The notes beneath the pieces are model-generated. The model saw nothing but the letters and a program-made list of their open reading frames with translations, made no database searches and had not been told where the DNA came from. From Vulcanimicrobiota bacterium (GTDB lineage Bacteria > Vulcanimicrobiota > Vulcanimicrobiia > Vulcanimicrobiales > Vulcanimicrobiaceae): a stretch of DNA of 34,382 bases. Of this stretch, positions 1-7,814 are shown piece after piece (position 1 is the stretch's first letter; every line of letters starts with the position of its first letter). Both the position numbers and the translations under genes were made by a program. Location of the stretch: the NCBI GenBank assembly GCA_003136355.1, contig PLED01000034.1, positions 15,131 through 49,512 on the forward strand. The letters run 5' to 3'.

Positions 1-1
1 A

Positions 2-76
2 TGGTGGGCACGGTTGGGATTGAACCAACGACCCCCCGCGTGTGAAGCGGATGCTCTCCCACTGAGCTACGCGCCC
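2..76 (-). tRNA. tRNA-Val (anticodon CAC)
   Basis: Read on the minus strand this folds into a full cloverleaf. The 7-bp acceptor stem is GGGCGCG with CGTGCCC and contains one G-U pair. The D-arm is GCTC/GAGC, the anticodon stem is TCCGC/GCGGG with loop TTCACAC, and the T-arm is GTTGG-TTCAATC-CCAAC. Loop positions 34-36 read CAC, which decodes GUG valine. A discriminator A at position 5 is followed by a genome-encoded CCA at positions 4-2. The gene lies at the window edge, so only its first bases at the 3' end are near unseen sequence. Confidence 0.95.
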
Positions 77-154
77 ATGCGTTTGCGAACCGGCATATCG
101 TATCCTAGTCGCGCCGCCGCTGTCTACCGAGCGCCTGCGGGTATACGGCACAGG

Positions 155-325
155 ATGGACCTGCTGACCCTCGGCCACGGAGCCCTCGCGCAAGCCCCCC
201 TCGCGGGTCTGATTGAAGGCGCGCGGATCAACCGGATCGCGAACGGCGCGCTGCAGAAGCCCCCGCCGACCGCCGGCGTACTACGCGAAGGCGATCTCTT
301 ACTCTACGATGGCGAAGCCGCATGA
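155..325 (+). pseudogene. DUF488 protein remnant with internal deletion
   Basis: This 56-codon reading frame starts with LLTLGHG, which matches the N-terminal TIGHG-type start of DUF488 proteins. It ends with LREGDLLLYDG, which looks like the C-terminal VxGxLVYDG ending of the same family. About 110 middle residues, including the family's conserved Arg/Cys segment, are absent, so the frame looks like an internal deletion. Its stop overlaps the topoisomerase start as ATGA, so it may survive as a translated leader that couples into topoisomerase translation. The family call rests on two short matches and is moderately uncertain; a genuine short gene of unknown function is the alternative. Confidence 0.5.
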
Positions 326-1413
326 ACGCAATGGAAAGCGCGAAGGCCGCTCATCTGCGTTACGTGAGCGACGAAATGCCCGGAATTCGCCGGGAAAAGC
401 ACGGAGAACATTTCGCGTATTACGCGCCCGACGGAGCGAAGATCGACGACGAAAAAGAATTGACGCGCATAAAAGCGCTGGCCGTTCCCCCGGCCTACAG
501 CGAAGTGTGGATCTGCCCGATCGCCAATGGCCATATTCAGGCCACGGCACGCGACGCTCGCGGGCGCAAGCAATACCGCTACCATAAGCGCTGGCGCGAG
601 ACGCGGGATGAAAATAAATACGAGCGCATGATCGCGTTCGCGCAGAGCTTGCCGAAGGTTCGCAAGCGGATTGAAGCCGATCTGGCGCTGTCCGGCCTTC
701 CGCGCGAAAAAGTGCTCGCGACAATCGTACAGCTGTTGGAAACGACGGCAATTCGAGTTGGGAACGATGAATATGCCAAAGATAATAACTCCTTCGGCTT
801 GACGACGCTGCGCAACAAGCACGCGAAGATCGAAGGTTCGAAGGTGCGTTTCTCGTTTCGCGGAAAAAGCGGCGTGCGTCACGCGCTCGATCTGCGAGAT
901 CGCCGCTTGGCGAGGATCATCCGGCAGTGTCAAGATTTACCCGGCCAGCAACTATTCGAATACCTTGAAGATGATGGAACGCCGCGCGCGATCGACTCGA
1001 GCGATGTCAACGAGTACATCCGTGAAATATCCGGCGATGACTTTAGCGCCAAAGATTTTCGGACATGGGTTGGCACCGTGACGTGCGCGAACTTGCTCGC
1101 GCAAGATGGTGCCGAAGAAACACAAAGCGATCGGAAACAGCGCGTAGCCGGTGTCATCAAGGATGTCGCGAAACGGCTTGGAAACACGCCTGCGATTTGC
1201 CGCAAGTGTTACGTGCACCCGGCGATCGTCGACGCGTTCCTCGAACAGGGCCGGCTTGCGCCGTCCCGCGCTCCTCGCAACCGCGACGGTTTGGAATCTG
1301 AAGAATCGTTTGTGCTCGCTTTGCTGCAGGAGCGCTCGAATGAAAGCGATTCCGAGCGAACCATGCGTGGTTTGCAGCAAACGCTAAGAAAACGCAAGAA
1401 ACAAGCGGCGTGA
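322..1413 (+). CDS. DNA topoisomerase IB (bacterial, poxvirus-like)
   Basis: A 363-residue type IB topoisomerase, which relaxes DNA supercoils through a 3'-phosphotyrosine intermediate in the cytoplasm. All five active-site residues can be seen: Arg145 in IRVGNDEY, Lys182 in GKSG, Arg247 in DFRTW, Asn288 in LGNTPA and Tyr297 in KCYVHP. Each is exactly eight residues beyond the residues I recall for Deinococcus radiodurans TopIB (R137, K174, R239, N280, Y289), so spacing is fully conserved and the enzyme should be active. Asn replaces the poxvirus His, as in Deinococcus. The ATG at 322 overlaps the upstream stop (ATGA); a second ATG at 331 is possible. The gene converges on the TPR-CHAT operon with an 11-nt gap and no visible terminator. 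Confidence 0.95.
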   Translation: MNAMESAKAAHLRYVSDEMPGIRREKHGEHFAYYAPDGAKIDDEKELTRIKALAVPPAYSEVWICPIANGHIQATARDARGRKQYRYHKRWRETRDENKYERMIAFAQSLPKVRKRIEADLALSGLPREKVLATIVQLLETTAIRVGNDEYAKDNNSFGLTTLRNKHAKIEGSKVRFSFRGKSGVRHALDLRDRRLARIIRQCQDLPGQQLFEYLEDDGTPRAIDSSDVNEYIREISGDDFSAKDFRTWVGTVTCANLLAQDGAEETQSDRKQRVAGVIKDVAKRLGNTPAICRKCYVHPAIVDAFLEQGRLAPSRAPRNRDGLESEESFVLALLQERSNESDSERTMRGLQQTLRKRKKQAA

Positions 1414-1424
1414 TCGCGCCGAGA

Positions 1425-4313
1425 TTACGTTCGGAAGGCGCCGTCGCCGAACAACACCGTGCCCGCCCAAAAGAATGGATGCGTTAGGGCGGGATTCGAC
1501 CCGCGTATCATCTGTATTTTCGCACTTTGAAGTGCGCTCGCCGGCGGTGCCGGTGATGCACCGCTGAGCGCGTGGAAAAACGACGGTATGAACGTTTTCT
1601 GCACGTCATCCAGGACAGTCCAGTCCGTTACTGCGACGGCGGGCGCGCCGGCATACATGAATGCCTGCGTTAAACCTTGCACTCCCTCGCCGGAATTTTC
1701 GGTGCCGCCTCCGCTTTGGCACGCCGAGAGTACGACAAGATCGCTCTGTAAAGAAAGTCCATAGACATCGGACATCGTTAAGTAGCCGTTCCGCTCCGGG
1801 TGCGCCAGCACGAGTGCGGGCTGGTCGAGCTGGCGTATCGTTCCTGGCAAGACCGCATGCGTCGCGAAAAGTACATAGCGGAATTTTGTTAGGTCCAATT
1901 TCAGCAATTCGTCGCGCGTCGCGGACTCGCCGGTGTACACCGCGCCCGGTTCCGCGCCGAGCTCGGTCGCCACAGTGTTTGCTTCTTCTTCCGCGCCGCC
2001 AAGCGGAGGAAATCCACCGTTTGCGCCGCGCGATGTCAAGTGAGAAACAACCGCTGCGCTTTGCGCGTCCCGTGGTGCGGCCGAGGAAAATGCGGGATTA
2101 GCGAAGGCCAGCAGCGGCACGCGCTGTTCCGGGCGGCGCTTTTCGAGCCCGGTTCGCAGTGCGCTAAGGGCCGATGTTGAGGAAAGATACGACACGGCGT
2201 GATCTTCGATGAAGTATCGCTGCGGCGAAACGCCCGTTACGAGTGCCTCGAACGGCACGTGGTAGAGCGAGCCCGACGGAATGATGAACACCGTTGATGC
2301 GCCGCGCAACATCGCGTCGGTAACCGGCGGAAAGAGCGCGCGATACAAATCGTTCGAAGCCACTGCAAACTCCGGAAGATTTGCGACAGCAGCATCGTCC
2401 ACATAGCGCAGGCTTTTGCCTTCGTCGACATCGCGCTCTATCTGTAGCGGACCGTCGAGCATCGCCGCGACTTTTGCATCGAGCGCTTTTGCGCGCAACG
2501 GTAGATGCACCAAATGGAACGCGCTCGGGGTCACGATCCAGAGATCGGTCGTGCCGCGAAGCGTCGCGAACACGGCTACCGCTTCGTTTTGTCCCAGAAG
2601 CGCCTGCAGCGCGCCGACCTCCACCGGCTGCGGATGCTGCAGCGCATAGTACGCCTTATAATGCGATTTAATGTAAGCATCCAATTGCTGTTGCGCCTGC
2701 TGCGCCTTTAACACGGCCGCGTCCGCGGCCCTCGTGTCCGTGTGCTGTTGCGAAGCGCTCGACAATGCGGCCTGGGCATCATCGGTCTGCTTCGCGAGCA
2801 ACGCTTCTGTGTCGATGATTTGCTGCGGAACGCCGGAAAAGGAATGCGTTCCGCTCTGCGAGATCTGCTCGAGCGTTATCCGGCCCTGGCGGCGTTCGAA
2901 AACGCGAAACGCCTTGCGATCCCACCCTTGCCCGGGCAACGCCTTGTCGAGCAAGTCCAGGTAAGAGAGGTAATCGTCGTATACATACAGCGCGCCGCTG
3001 AAAAACGATTGCCTTGCCGATTTGTCGGAAAGCTCGCTGCGGACGTGCTCGATGTCGTCTAACGCGGCGTCATAGTTTTTAACCGCGCCGCTGATGTCGT
3101 TCAGGCTCGCGCTCGTAGCCGCAACGATGCTATACGATTTCCACATCGCCATCTTATATTTTTGATGCAGCGCCAGACCTTCGCGGCCCGTCTGCAGCGA
3201 CGCGCGATATGCGCCGGCGTGGTATTGCGCAATCGCGAGATTATCGAGCGCTATCCCAAGATCCATTTGATCGTAGGCTTTCCGCAAATACGCGATGGCC
3301 TTCTGATAAGACGTAATGGCCTCGCCCACGCGACCCATATCGTCCAAAAGGTTTCCCAGCGACGAATTGATCGCGGCGCCCAAGCGATCGTCGTGCGTAC
3401 TCTTCGCCAATGCGGCGGCTTCTTTATACGAGGCGAGCGCGGCCTGGCGTTGATTCAGATAATCCTGTGCGGTGCCCAGATTATGGAGGTCAGCGATAAT
3501 CGCATCCTTCTGTTTGAGTTGGCGGTCAATCTTCAGGGCGTCCCGATAAAACTGCACTGCCTGTCCCAGGTCATTGAGGTCTTCGCTTACGTCACCGAGA
3601 TGTCTGAGTGCCTGCGCTCCCGACGCAAGCGCGTGGTGATTCGCATCGATCTTCAGCGCTTGCGCGAACGCAAGCTGCGCATCTTCGTAGCCGCCGTGCT
3701 GCTCGGCGACTTGTCCCATCTCTTGAAGGTCGCCGTCTTGCGATTGCCAGTCGCCCGCTCGCGCGCGCAAGTCAACCGCCCGCGCGAAAAGGTCCAGCGC
3801 AGAGGAATACTCCCTGACGCGCACGGCCAAGCGCGCGTACATCTCGAGATCCTCCGCTTGCGCGCGAGTGTCATTGTTTGCCTTGTCGACAATATATGCG
3901 CGTTTGATGTCCGCGAATTCGCTCGGAATGTGCTGGATGGCCTCATCCGTGTACAGCAGATGTAAGGCGTTGCTTTGAAGATGCGGTGCGCGCGCGTCGC
4001 CGGCTAGCGCAGCAGCCCGCTTTGCGTTCGCGATGGCGGCGAGTGGATGCTGGGTCGCATTCTCAGATCGCGCAAGCAGTACGTAGAAGCGTGCCTCATC
4101 GTAGCGGTCTCCCAGATCGTGCGCGCGTTTGATTGCCCTGCCCGCGATTCGCGCCGCTACAGTCGCGCTACCTTTGGAAAGCGCGCGGTCCGCGCTTTGA
4201 TACGTTCGCGCAAGGTCGGCGCGAGGTGCCGGATCGGCCAACGTGCGAACGCCGCCGCTCCCGCAAGCTGCGGCCACAGTCAACGCGACAATGAACGTTC
4301 GGCGTATGCGCAT
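1425..4313 (-). CDS. Exported TPR-CHAT domain protein (caspase-like peptidase)
   Basis: A 962-residue protein with an N-terminal export signal (MRIRRTFIVALTVAAAC) that may be a lipobox with Cys17. Tetratricopeptide repeats lie at roughly residues 60-430, a helical Gln/Ala-rich linker at about 495-555, and a CHAT domain at about 570-955. The CHAT caspase-like dyad is intact: His819 in FATHAV and Cys865 in LSACQSGGG. CHAT proteins belong to the caspase/separase clan and usually cleave a partner protein; TPRs usually bind that partner. The ATG at 4313 overlaps the upstream stop as TGATG, which favours it over an in-frame ATG 42 codons earlier inside the neighbour. It is the last gene of a four-gene operon with a CHASE2 protein. 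Export of a CHAT protein is unusual. Substrate unknown. Confidence 0.9.
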   Translation of the reverse strand: MRIRRTFIVALTVAAACGSGGVRTLADPAPRADLARTYQSADRALSKGSATVAARIAGRAIKRAHDLGDRYDEARFYVLLARSENATQHPLAAIANAKRAAALAGDARAPHLQSNALHLLYTDEAIQHIPSEFADIKRAYIVDKANNDTRAQAEDLEMYARLAVRVREYSSALDLFARAVDLRARAGDWQSQDGDLQEMGQVAEQHGGYEDAQLAFAQALKIDANHHALASGAQALRHLGDVSEDLNDLGQAVQFYRDALKIDRQLKQKDAIIADLHNLGTAQDYLNQRQAALASYKEAAALAKSTHDDRLGAAINSSLGNLLDDMGRVGEAITSYQKAIAYLRKAYDQMDLGIALDNLAIAQYHAGAYRASLQTGREGLALHQKYKMAMWKSYSIVAATSASLNDISGAVKNYDAALDDIEHVRSELSDKSARQSFFSGALYVYDDYLSYLDLLDKALPGQGWDRKAFRVFERRQGRITLEQISQSGTHSFSGVPQQIIDTEALLAKQTDDAQAALSSASQQHTDTRAADAAVLKAQQAQQQLDAYIKSHYKAYYALQHPQPVEVGALQALLGQNEAVAVFATLRGTTDLWIVTPSAFHLVHLPLRAKALDAKVAAMLDGPLQIERDVDEGKSLRYVDDAAVANLPEFAVASNDLYRALFPPVTDAMLRGASTVFIIPSGSLYHVPFEALVTGVSPQRYFIEDHAVSYLSSTSALSALRTGLEKRRPEQRVPLLAFANPAFSSAAPRDAQSAAVVSHLTSRGANGGFPPLGGAEEEANTVATELGAEPGAVYTGESATRDELLKLDLTKFRYVLFATHAVLPGTIRQLDQPALVLAHPERNGYLTMSDVYGLSLQSDLVVLSACQSGGGTENSGEGVQGLTQAFMYAGAPAVAVTDWTVLDDVQKTFIPSFFHALSGASPAPPASALQSAKIQMIRGSNPALTHPFFWAGTVLFGDGAFRT

Positions 4314-5236
4314 CAGCCTTCCGTTAGAAGGTAACGCAGCTGTGGCACTTGTTCGGTATCGTCGGGAAGCGGCGCGAGCTCTTGGTACGCCGCAAGCCGC
4401 CACTGGTTGCCTTGGCTCTTGAGCAGCGATGCGCGCCAAACCGCTCGAACGTGCGCGGGAATCTGCGGGTCGTCAAGCGCTTGGAGCACTTGCGGCGTCA
4501 GCTTGGGCAGCGAGGTACTGCTGATCACGCGAAACGTTAGCGGTGCGGTCGCCGCTCCGGTTGCATCGGCCACTTGCACCCGGTAAGAGCCGGGATTGAC
4601 ATGCAGATTCACAAACCGCGCTTCGCTCGCGCCGGTCACCGGATCGGTTTTTACCTGCACCGCCGTCGCGATTTGCGCGCCCTGCGCATTCTCCAGTGTC
4701 GCTTTGAACGGAGCGGTACCGTTGAGCCACGGAACCGAAAGCGCGCCGTTCGTTACCGGCGTGAGCTGTTCGACGTTTTCCAGTATCGCAAGCGCGGGCT
4801 TTCTTGCGCCCATTGAAATGTTCGATTCAGTTTCTGCGCTGTAATAGTGATCTTGCGCGGTGCGCAGCACCGATGAGACGGAGTTGAGAATGCTGCGCAC
4901 AACCGCCGGGATTCCGCCGCCGTCCGCCGCGGCGCGCGAGCCGCAGCGGCCCTCCGCCGATCCGACGCAATACGGCGAATGCGCGGCGTCGACCACAACA
5001 CTTTTCCCCGCAACGTACAGCGTGATCGTTAATTGGCGGCCCTTGTCGGCGGCTTTCAGAATGCTCACGCGATCGCCGTTCTCAAGCGCGTGCGCCGCTC
5101 CCACGCCGGGAACGCCGTTGATCGCATATGCCGAAGGCGGCCCGTTGATGTCGACAACCCAGCCGATTACCGGTGTCGCGGCCCGCGCGACGCCAAACCC
5201 GGCAGCTAACAGCAGAACTGCGGTTGCAAATCGCAT
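4313..5236 (-). CDS. Exported protein of unknown function, possible FecR-like N-terminal domain
   Basis: A 307-residue protein with a clear signal peptide (MRFATAVLLLAAGFGVARA-A). Residues about 45-80 (ENGDRVSIL followed by beta-rich sequence) resemble the start of FecR-like domains (GDRV followed by short strands), but the match is weak. Residues about 160-240 look like an immunoglobulin-like beta sandwich (LNVNPGSYRVQV-type strand turn). The C-terminal 65 residues are helical with the pattern ALDDPQIPAHVRAVWRASLL. Its TAATG start overlaps the CHASE2 stop and its TGA overlaps the TPR-CHAT start, so production is tied to both. Two cysteines (in YCVGSAEGRC) could form a disulfide outside the cytoplasm. 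I do not recognise a specific family; it could be a periplasmic adaptor or ligand of the CHASE2 and CHAT proteins. Confidence 0.8.
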   Translation of the reverse strand: MRFATAVLLLAAGFGVARAATPVIGWVVDINGPPSAYAINGVPGVGAAHALENGDRVSILKAADKGRQLTITLYVAGKSVVVDAAHSPYCVGSAEGRCGSRAAADGGGIPAVVRSILNSVSSVLRTAQDHYYSAETESNISMGARKPALAILENVEQLTPVTNGALSVPWLNGTAPFKATLENAQGAQIATAVQVKTDPVTGASEARFVNLHVNPGSYRVQVADATGAATAPLTFRVISSTSLPKLTPQVLQALDDPQIPAHVRAVWRASLLKSQGNQWRLAAYQELAPLPDDTEQVPQLRYLLTEG

Positions 5237-6579
5237 TACAGACTCTCCTTCACTCCATGATACGCGCGGTGCGCGATTTCGTGCAAGAAAATACCGGCCA
5301 GCGGAACGATAGAATCGACGAAGATTCCAAGATTAAACGCTGCGAGGCCCAACGTGATGGCGGCGAGCGCGATCAGCGTCGCGGTCAGCGCCAGCGCCCA
5401 TCCGGTTGCCAGTGTCGCAAGCAACGCGGATAAGCATACAACAAGCGCAATTTCCAAGGCGTAGTGCGTTACGGGCGAAGGCTCGCGCAGTGAATCTCCC
5501 GCCAACAATGAGTTCAATTCGTTCATCTGAACCACCACGCCGGGAATCCGGCCGAGCGGCGTGTAGTGGTAATCGTTGCCGAAGGTGCTGCCGATAAACA
5601 CGATTTTGTCCGCAAACAAACCGCGCGCGTTCTCGGCGCGGCCGGCGGCGATGGCTTCGGCGCCGATCTCGGGAACGTCGGCCGCCTCACCATTCCCGCG
5701 CCACCCGATGCGCATGAAGAAACGCCGCTCGAACGCTTCTTCCGTCAATTCCACATGTACCGTCCGTGCATTGAAAGGATCGCGCAAATCAATCGACGTG
5801 CGCGCAAGCGGCGTATCCATCTTCCCCGGCGTCGAGCTGCACGCGCGTGCGAGCGGCGCGATCGCCGAGCGTTCTCGCTGCAGCGCCGTCGCATCGTTTC
5901 CGGCGAGCACCAGTAATGGTGCCGACGGAATTGCCGTTCCCGGGCCGGGCCCGCGGCACGTCGTTTCCCACAGCCGCCAACTGCGTGTCGTTGCGTCGGT
6001 CGAGTCGGTCTCCACCGTGCCGAAGCGAACGTTGCCGTGCAAATTCCACGGATTTTCCGGCGTCGTCGCGATCGCCGGATCTAAAAGCGTCGGCAGCGCT
6101 TGCGAAGCTCTGACGTTTGCGCGGCTGCTCACAAACACGCCGTCGAGCGTGCGAATGGGCCGCGCGAAAATCAGTGGCGCGCAAGCGGGCGCGCATCCTA
6201 CGCCGCGGTTATAGGCGCCCACGAAACGCACGAGTTCGGAATCGCCGCTCCCCGGCGAACGCTCGCGCAGATCGATGTCGACGACGATAGCCTTCGGCCG
6301 GTTCGCCGCCGCGTACGCGATCAGCCGAGCGAGTTTATCGCGCGGCGTAATCTCTTGAGCCCGCCATGCCTGCGCCGCTTGACGATCGATGTCGATTAGG
6401 ATCAGCGGCGACGCCGGACGGGCGGCCGCCAGGCGCGCCATCTGCCAATTGACGATCGCGTCGCGCGCATGAACCACGAGCGAATTCTGTTGAACCACGG
6501 GCGCCTGCATCACGAAGACCAGGATGACGCCGATGACAAGGTTCGTCGCAAATCTGATCCGCTTTTCGCGAGCGGTCAC
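5236..6579 (-). CDS. CHASE2 domain membrane protein without output domain
   Basis: A 447-residue membrane protein. A first membrane helix lies at about residues 10-28, then an extracytoplasmic CHASE2 sensor domain at about 35-345, with the family signatures LILIDIDRQ, KAIVVDID and KIVFIGSTFGND...TPLGRIPGVVVQMN. Three membrane helices follow at about 365-435, and a very short cytoplasmic tail. CHASE2 proteins normally carry a cyclase, kinase or other output domain after these helices; here nothing follows. The start is GTG at 6579, overlapping the upstream stop as GTGA; an ATG 74 codons earlier would lie entirely inside the neighbouring gene and encodes non-hydrophobic, Arg/His-rich sequence. 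The TAA overlaps the next start. The signal is probably passed to the operon partners instead of a fused domain. Confidence 0.88.
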   Translation of the reverse strand: MTAREKRIRFATNLVIGVILVFVMQAPVVQQNSLVVHARDAIVNWQMARLAAARPASPLILIDIDRQAAQAWRAQEITPRDKLARLIAYAAANRPKAIVVDIDLRERSPGSGDSELVRFVGAYNRGVGCAPACAPLIFARPIRTLDGVFVSSRANVRASQALPTLLDPAIATTPENPWNLHGNVRFGTVETDSTDATTRSWRLWETTCRGPGPGTAIPSAPLLVLAGNDATALQRERSAIAPLARACSSTPGKMDTPLARTSIDLRDPFNARTVHVELTEEAFERRFFMRIGWRGNGEAADVPEIGAEAIAAGRAENARGLFADKIVFIGSTFGNDYHYTPLGRIPGVVVQMNELNSLLAGDSLREPSPVTHYALEIALVVCLSALLATLATGWALALTATLIALAAITLGLAAFNLGIFVDSIVPLAGIFLHEIAHRAYHGVKESL

Positions 6580-7475
6580 CCTTTCGGGCCGCTCGGTTGC
6601 GCGTTCTGGCACAAGGCCGACGTCGCCGCAAAGAGCGTGCCGATAGCTGCGACTTGGCCCTGCGTCGACGTGTTCGTGCCCCAGTGCTTTCCGAAGGCCA
6701 CCGAACTGGCGCTCGCGAGCGCGCCGATGAATCCGCCGTAACGGCAGAAAAACCGGTTTGTGTTTGGCGGATAGGTGAGTCCGCTTACGATGGCCGCGCA
6801 CGAAGCAAGCCGGCCGGAAAGATCGTCGTACAGATCGTAGTTGGTGTACGCAAACTGCGTCAACATCGCGGAAAGGTCCGCGGGCGAAGCGCTTACCGTC
6901 TGCTGTACCAGTTTGTCAACGGCGCCCGTCAGTTTGACGCCCTGATCGGACTCATACGCGAATGAGTTGCACGCCGTCCGCCACGAATAATCGAACGACG
7001 CCTGATGCTCCTTCTGGCGAGTATTCCATGCGTAGACCGAGAGGAGAAAGTCGCACATGCGCAAGCGGTAGACTTGCGCGCGAATGTCGCGGTACGTCTG
7101 CCGGATCTCGTTCGCAATCGCGTCGGGCGATTTAACGCCGCGCACTTCGCTCAATCGCGCGCTCAAACTGTTCTGACCCGGCGCGGCTGCGCAAATCGGA
7201 ACGTATGTCGGCACGTCGCCCAGCAGTTGACTGCAGCGCACGCCGTTGAGCCCCAGGAAAAACATGAGGTTCGGAAACGATATGTCTGAGTGCCCCGATA
7301 GTACGGAGTAGTCGCGGGGCTGCGCGTAGATCGGCGCTTGATCGACGGCGTCGGATTTTGCTCCGCATGCCGTGGTCGCCGGCGTTGCCGGCTGCGCGTT
7401 TTGCTGTGCCGTGGCGATGCCGCACGGCAATAGAGCGACACAAGCGATAAGTAGCAAACATGCGCTGCGCGTCAT
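6576..7475 (-). CDS. Exported Cys-rich protein, first gene of CHASE2/CHAT operon
   Basis: A 299-residue protein with a strong signal peptide (MTRSACLLLIACVALLPCGIATAQ). The mature part holds about eight cysteines (for example GVRCSQ, RMCDFLL, RTACNSFAY, SCAAIV, RFFCRYGG, LCQN), consistent with disulfides in the periplasm. It is mostly helical, with a glycine/alanine/serine-rich helix near residues 250-290 that might contact the membrane. No family is recognised. The ATG at 7475 is chosen because the frame upstream runs through the antisense of a tRNA gene. Its TGA overlaps the CHASE2 GTG start, placing it at the head of the operon. Promoter elements are not obvious in the 134 nt before it, which contain a hairpin at 7565-7590. 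Confidence 0.82.
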   Translation of the reverse strand: MTRSACLLLIACVALLPCGIATAQQNAQPATPATTACGAKSDAVDQAPIYAQPRDYSVLSGHSDISFPNLMFFLGLNGVRCSQLLGDVPTYVPICAAAPGQNSLSARLSEVRGVKSPDAIANEIRQTYRDIRAQVYRLRMCDFLLSVYAWNTRQKEHQASFDYSWRTACNSFAYESDQGVKLTGAVDKLVQQTVSASPADLSAMLTQFAYTNYDLYDDLSGRLASCAAIVSGLTYPPNTNRFFCRYGGFIGALASASSVAFGKHWGTNTSTQGQVAAIGTLFAATSALCQNAQPSGPKG

Positions 7476-7564
7476 AAAACGGAATACAACCCCCGTCGGA
7501 AGGCTCGCATCGGGCTTCTCCGGTCTCGCGTGACCGCCCTGTGGATCAAAGGATGGAAATGCGG

Positions 7565-7590
7565 CGAGCCCCAGAAATATCGGGGGCTCG
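7565..7590. other. Inverted repeat (8-bp perfect hairpin)
   Basis: CGAGCCCC at 7565-7572 pairs perfectly with GGGGCTCG at 7583-7590 around a 10-nt loop. On the plus strand it is followed by TTTCTTG, weakly terminator-like, and it stands 19 nt before tRNA-Val(GAC). On the minus strand it lies in the leader of the CHASE2/CHAT operon, about 90 nt before its first ATG. It could be a terminator for unseen plus-strand transcription or a leader structure. Confidence 0.45.
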
Positions 7591-7609
7591 TTTCTTGTCG
7601 CGGAAACGT

Positions 7610-7684
7610 GGGCGGTTAGCTCAGTGGGAGAGCACTTCCCTGACACGGAAGGGGTCATTGGTTCAATCCCAATACCGCCCACCA
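7610..7684 (+). tRNA. tRNA-Val (anticodon GAC)
   Basis: A complete cloverleaf. Acceptor stem GGGCGGT pairs with ACCGCCC, the D-arm is GCTC/GAGC, and the anticodon stem CTTCC/GGAAG carries loop CTGACAC with anticodon GAC for GUC (and GUU) valine. The T-arm is ATTGG-TTCAATC-CCAAT. Discriminator A at 7681 is followed by an encoded CCA at 7682-7684. It is the second valine tRNA of the window, on the opposite strand from the CAC one. Confidence 0.96.
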
Positions 7685-7785
7685 TTTCAATCTAAAATTA
7701 TCGTCAACGCGCCTTTTCGGATTTCGAGTCGAGCACCGGCCGCCGCGTGTCACCCGCGCAAGATTGTAGATCGATCCTAAAATAC

Positions 7786-7813
7786 GTCATTGGTTCAATC
7801 CCAATACCACCAT
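7786..7813 (+). repeat. Displaced copy of the tRNA-Val(GAC) 3' end
   Basis: Positions 7786-7808 repeat 23 nt of the tRNA-Val(GAC) T-arm region (7654-7676) without a mismatch. After a 4-nt deletion (GCCC of the acceptor strand) the copy continues with ACCAT, the discriminator and CCA end. The acceptor and anticodon halves are absent, so it is not a tRNA. Duplicated tRNA 3' ends are typical scars of site-specific integration or of recombination at tRNA genes. Only about 100 nt separate it from the real tRNA and no integrase is present. Confidence 0.8.
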
Positions 7814-7814
7814 G

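Noticed and set aside
304-933. 209-residue minus-strand ORF
   Set aside because: It lies entirely antisense to topoisomerase IB, whose active-site residues prove the plus frame.
3162-3965. 267-residue plus-strand ORF over the TPR-CHAT gene
   Set aside because: It is antisense to the TPR region, with no domain and Arg/Leu-rich composition typical of an antisense frame of GC-rich coding DNA.
4314-4439. 42-codon N-terminal extension of the TPR-CHAT gene
   Set aside because: It lies within the upstream gene, and the TGATG coupling plus the signal peptide support the ATG at 4313.
7476-7685. N-terminal extension of the Cys-rich gene through tRNA-Val(GAC)
   Set aside because: Its first codons are the antisense of the tRNA; the signal peptide starts at 7475.
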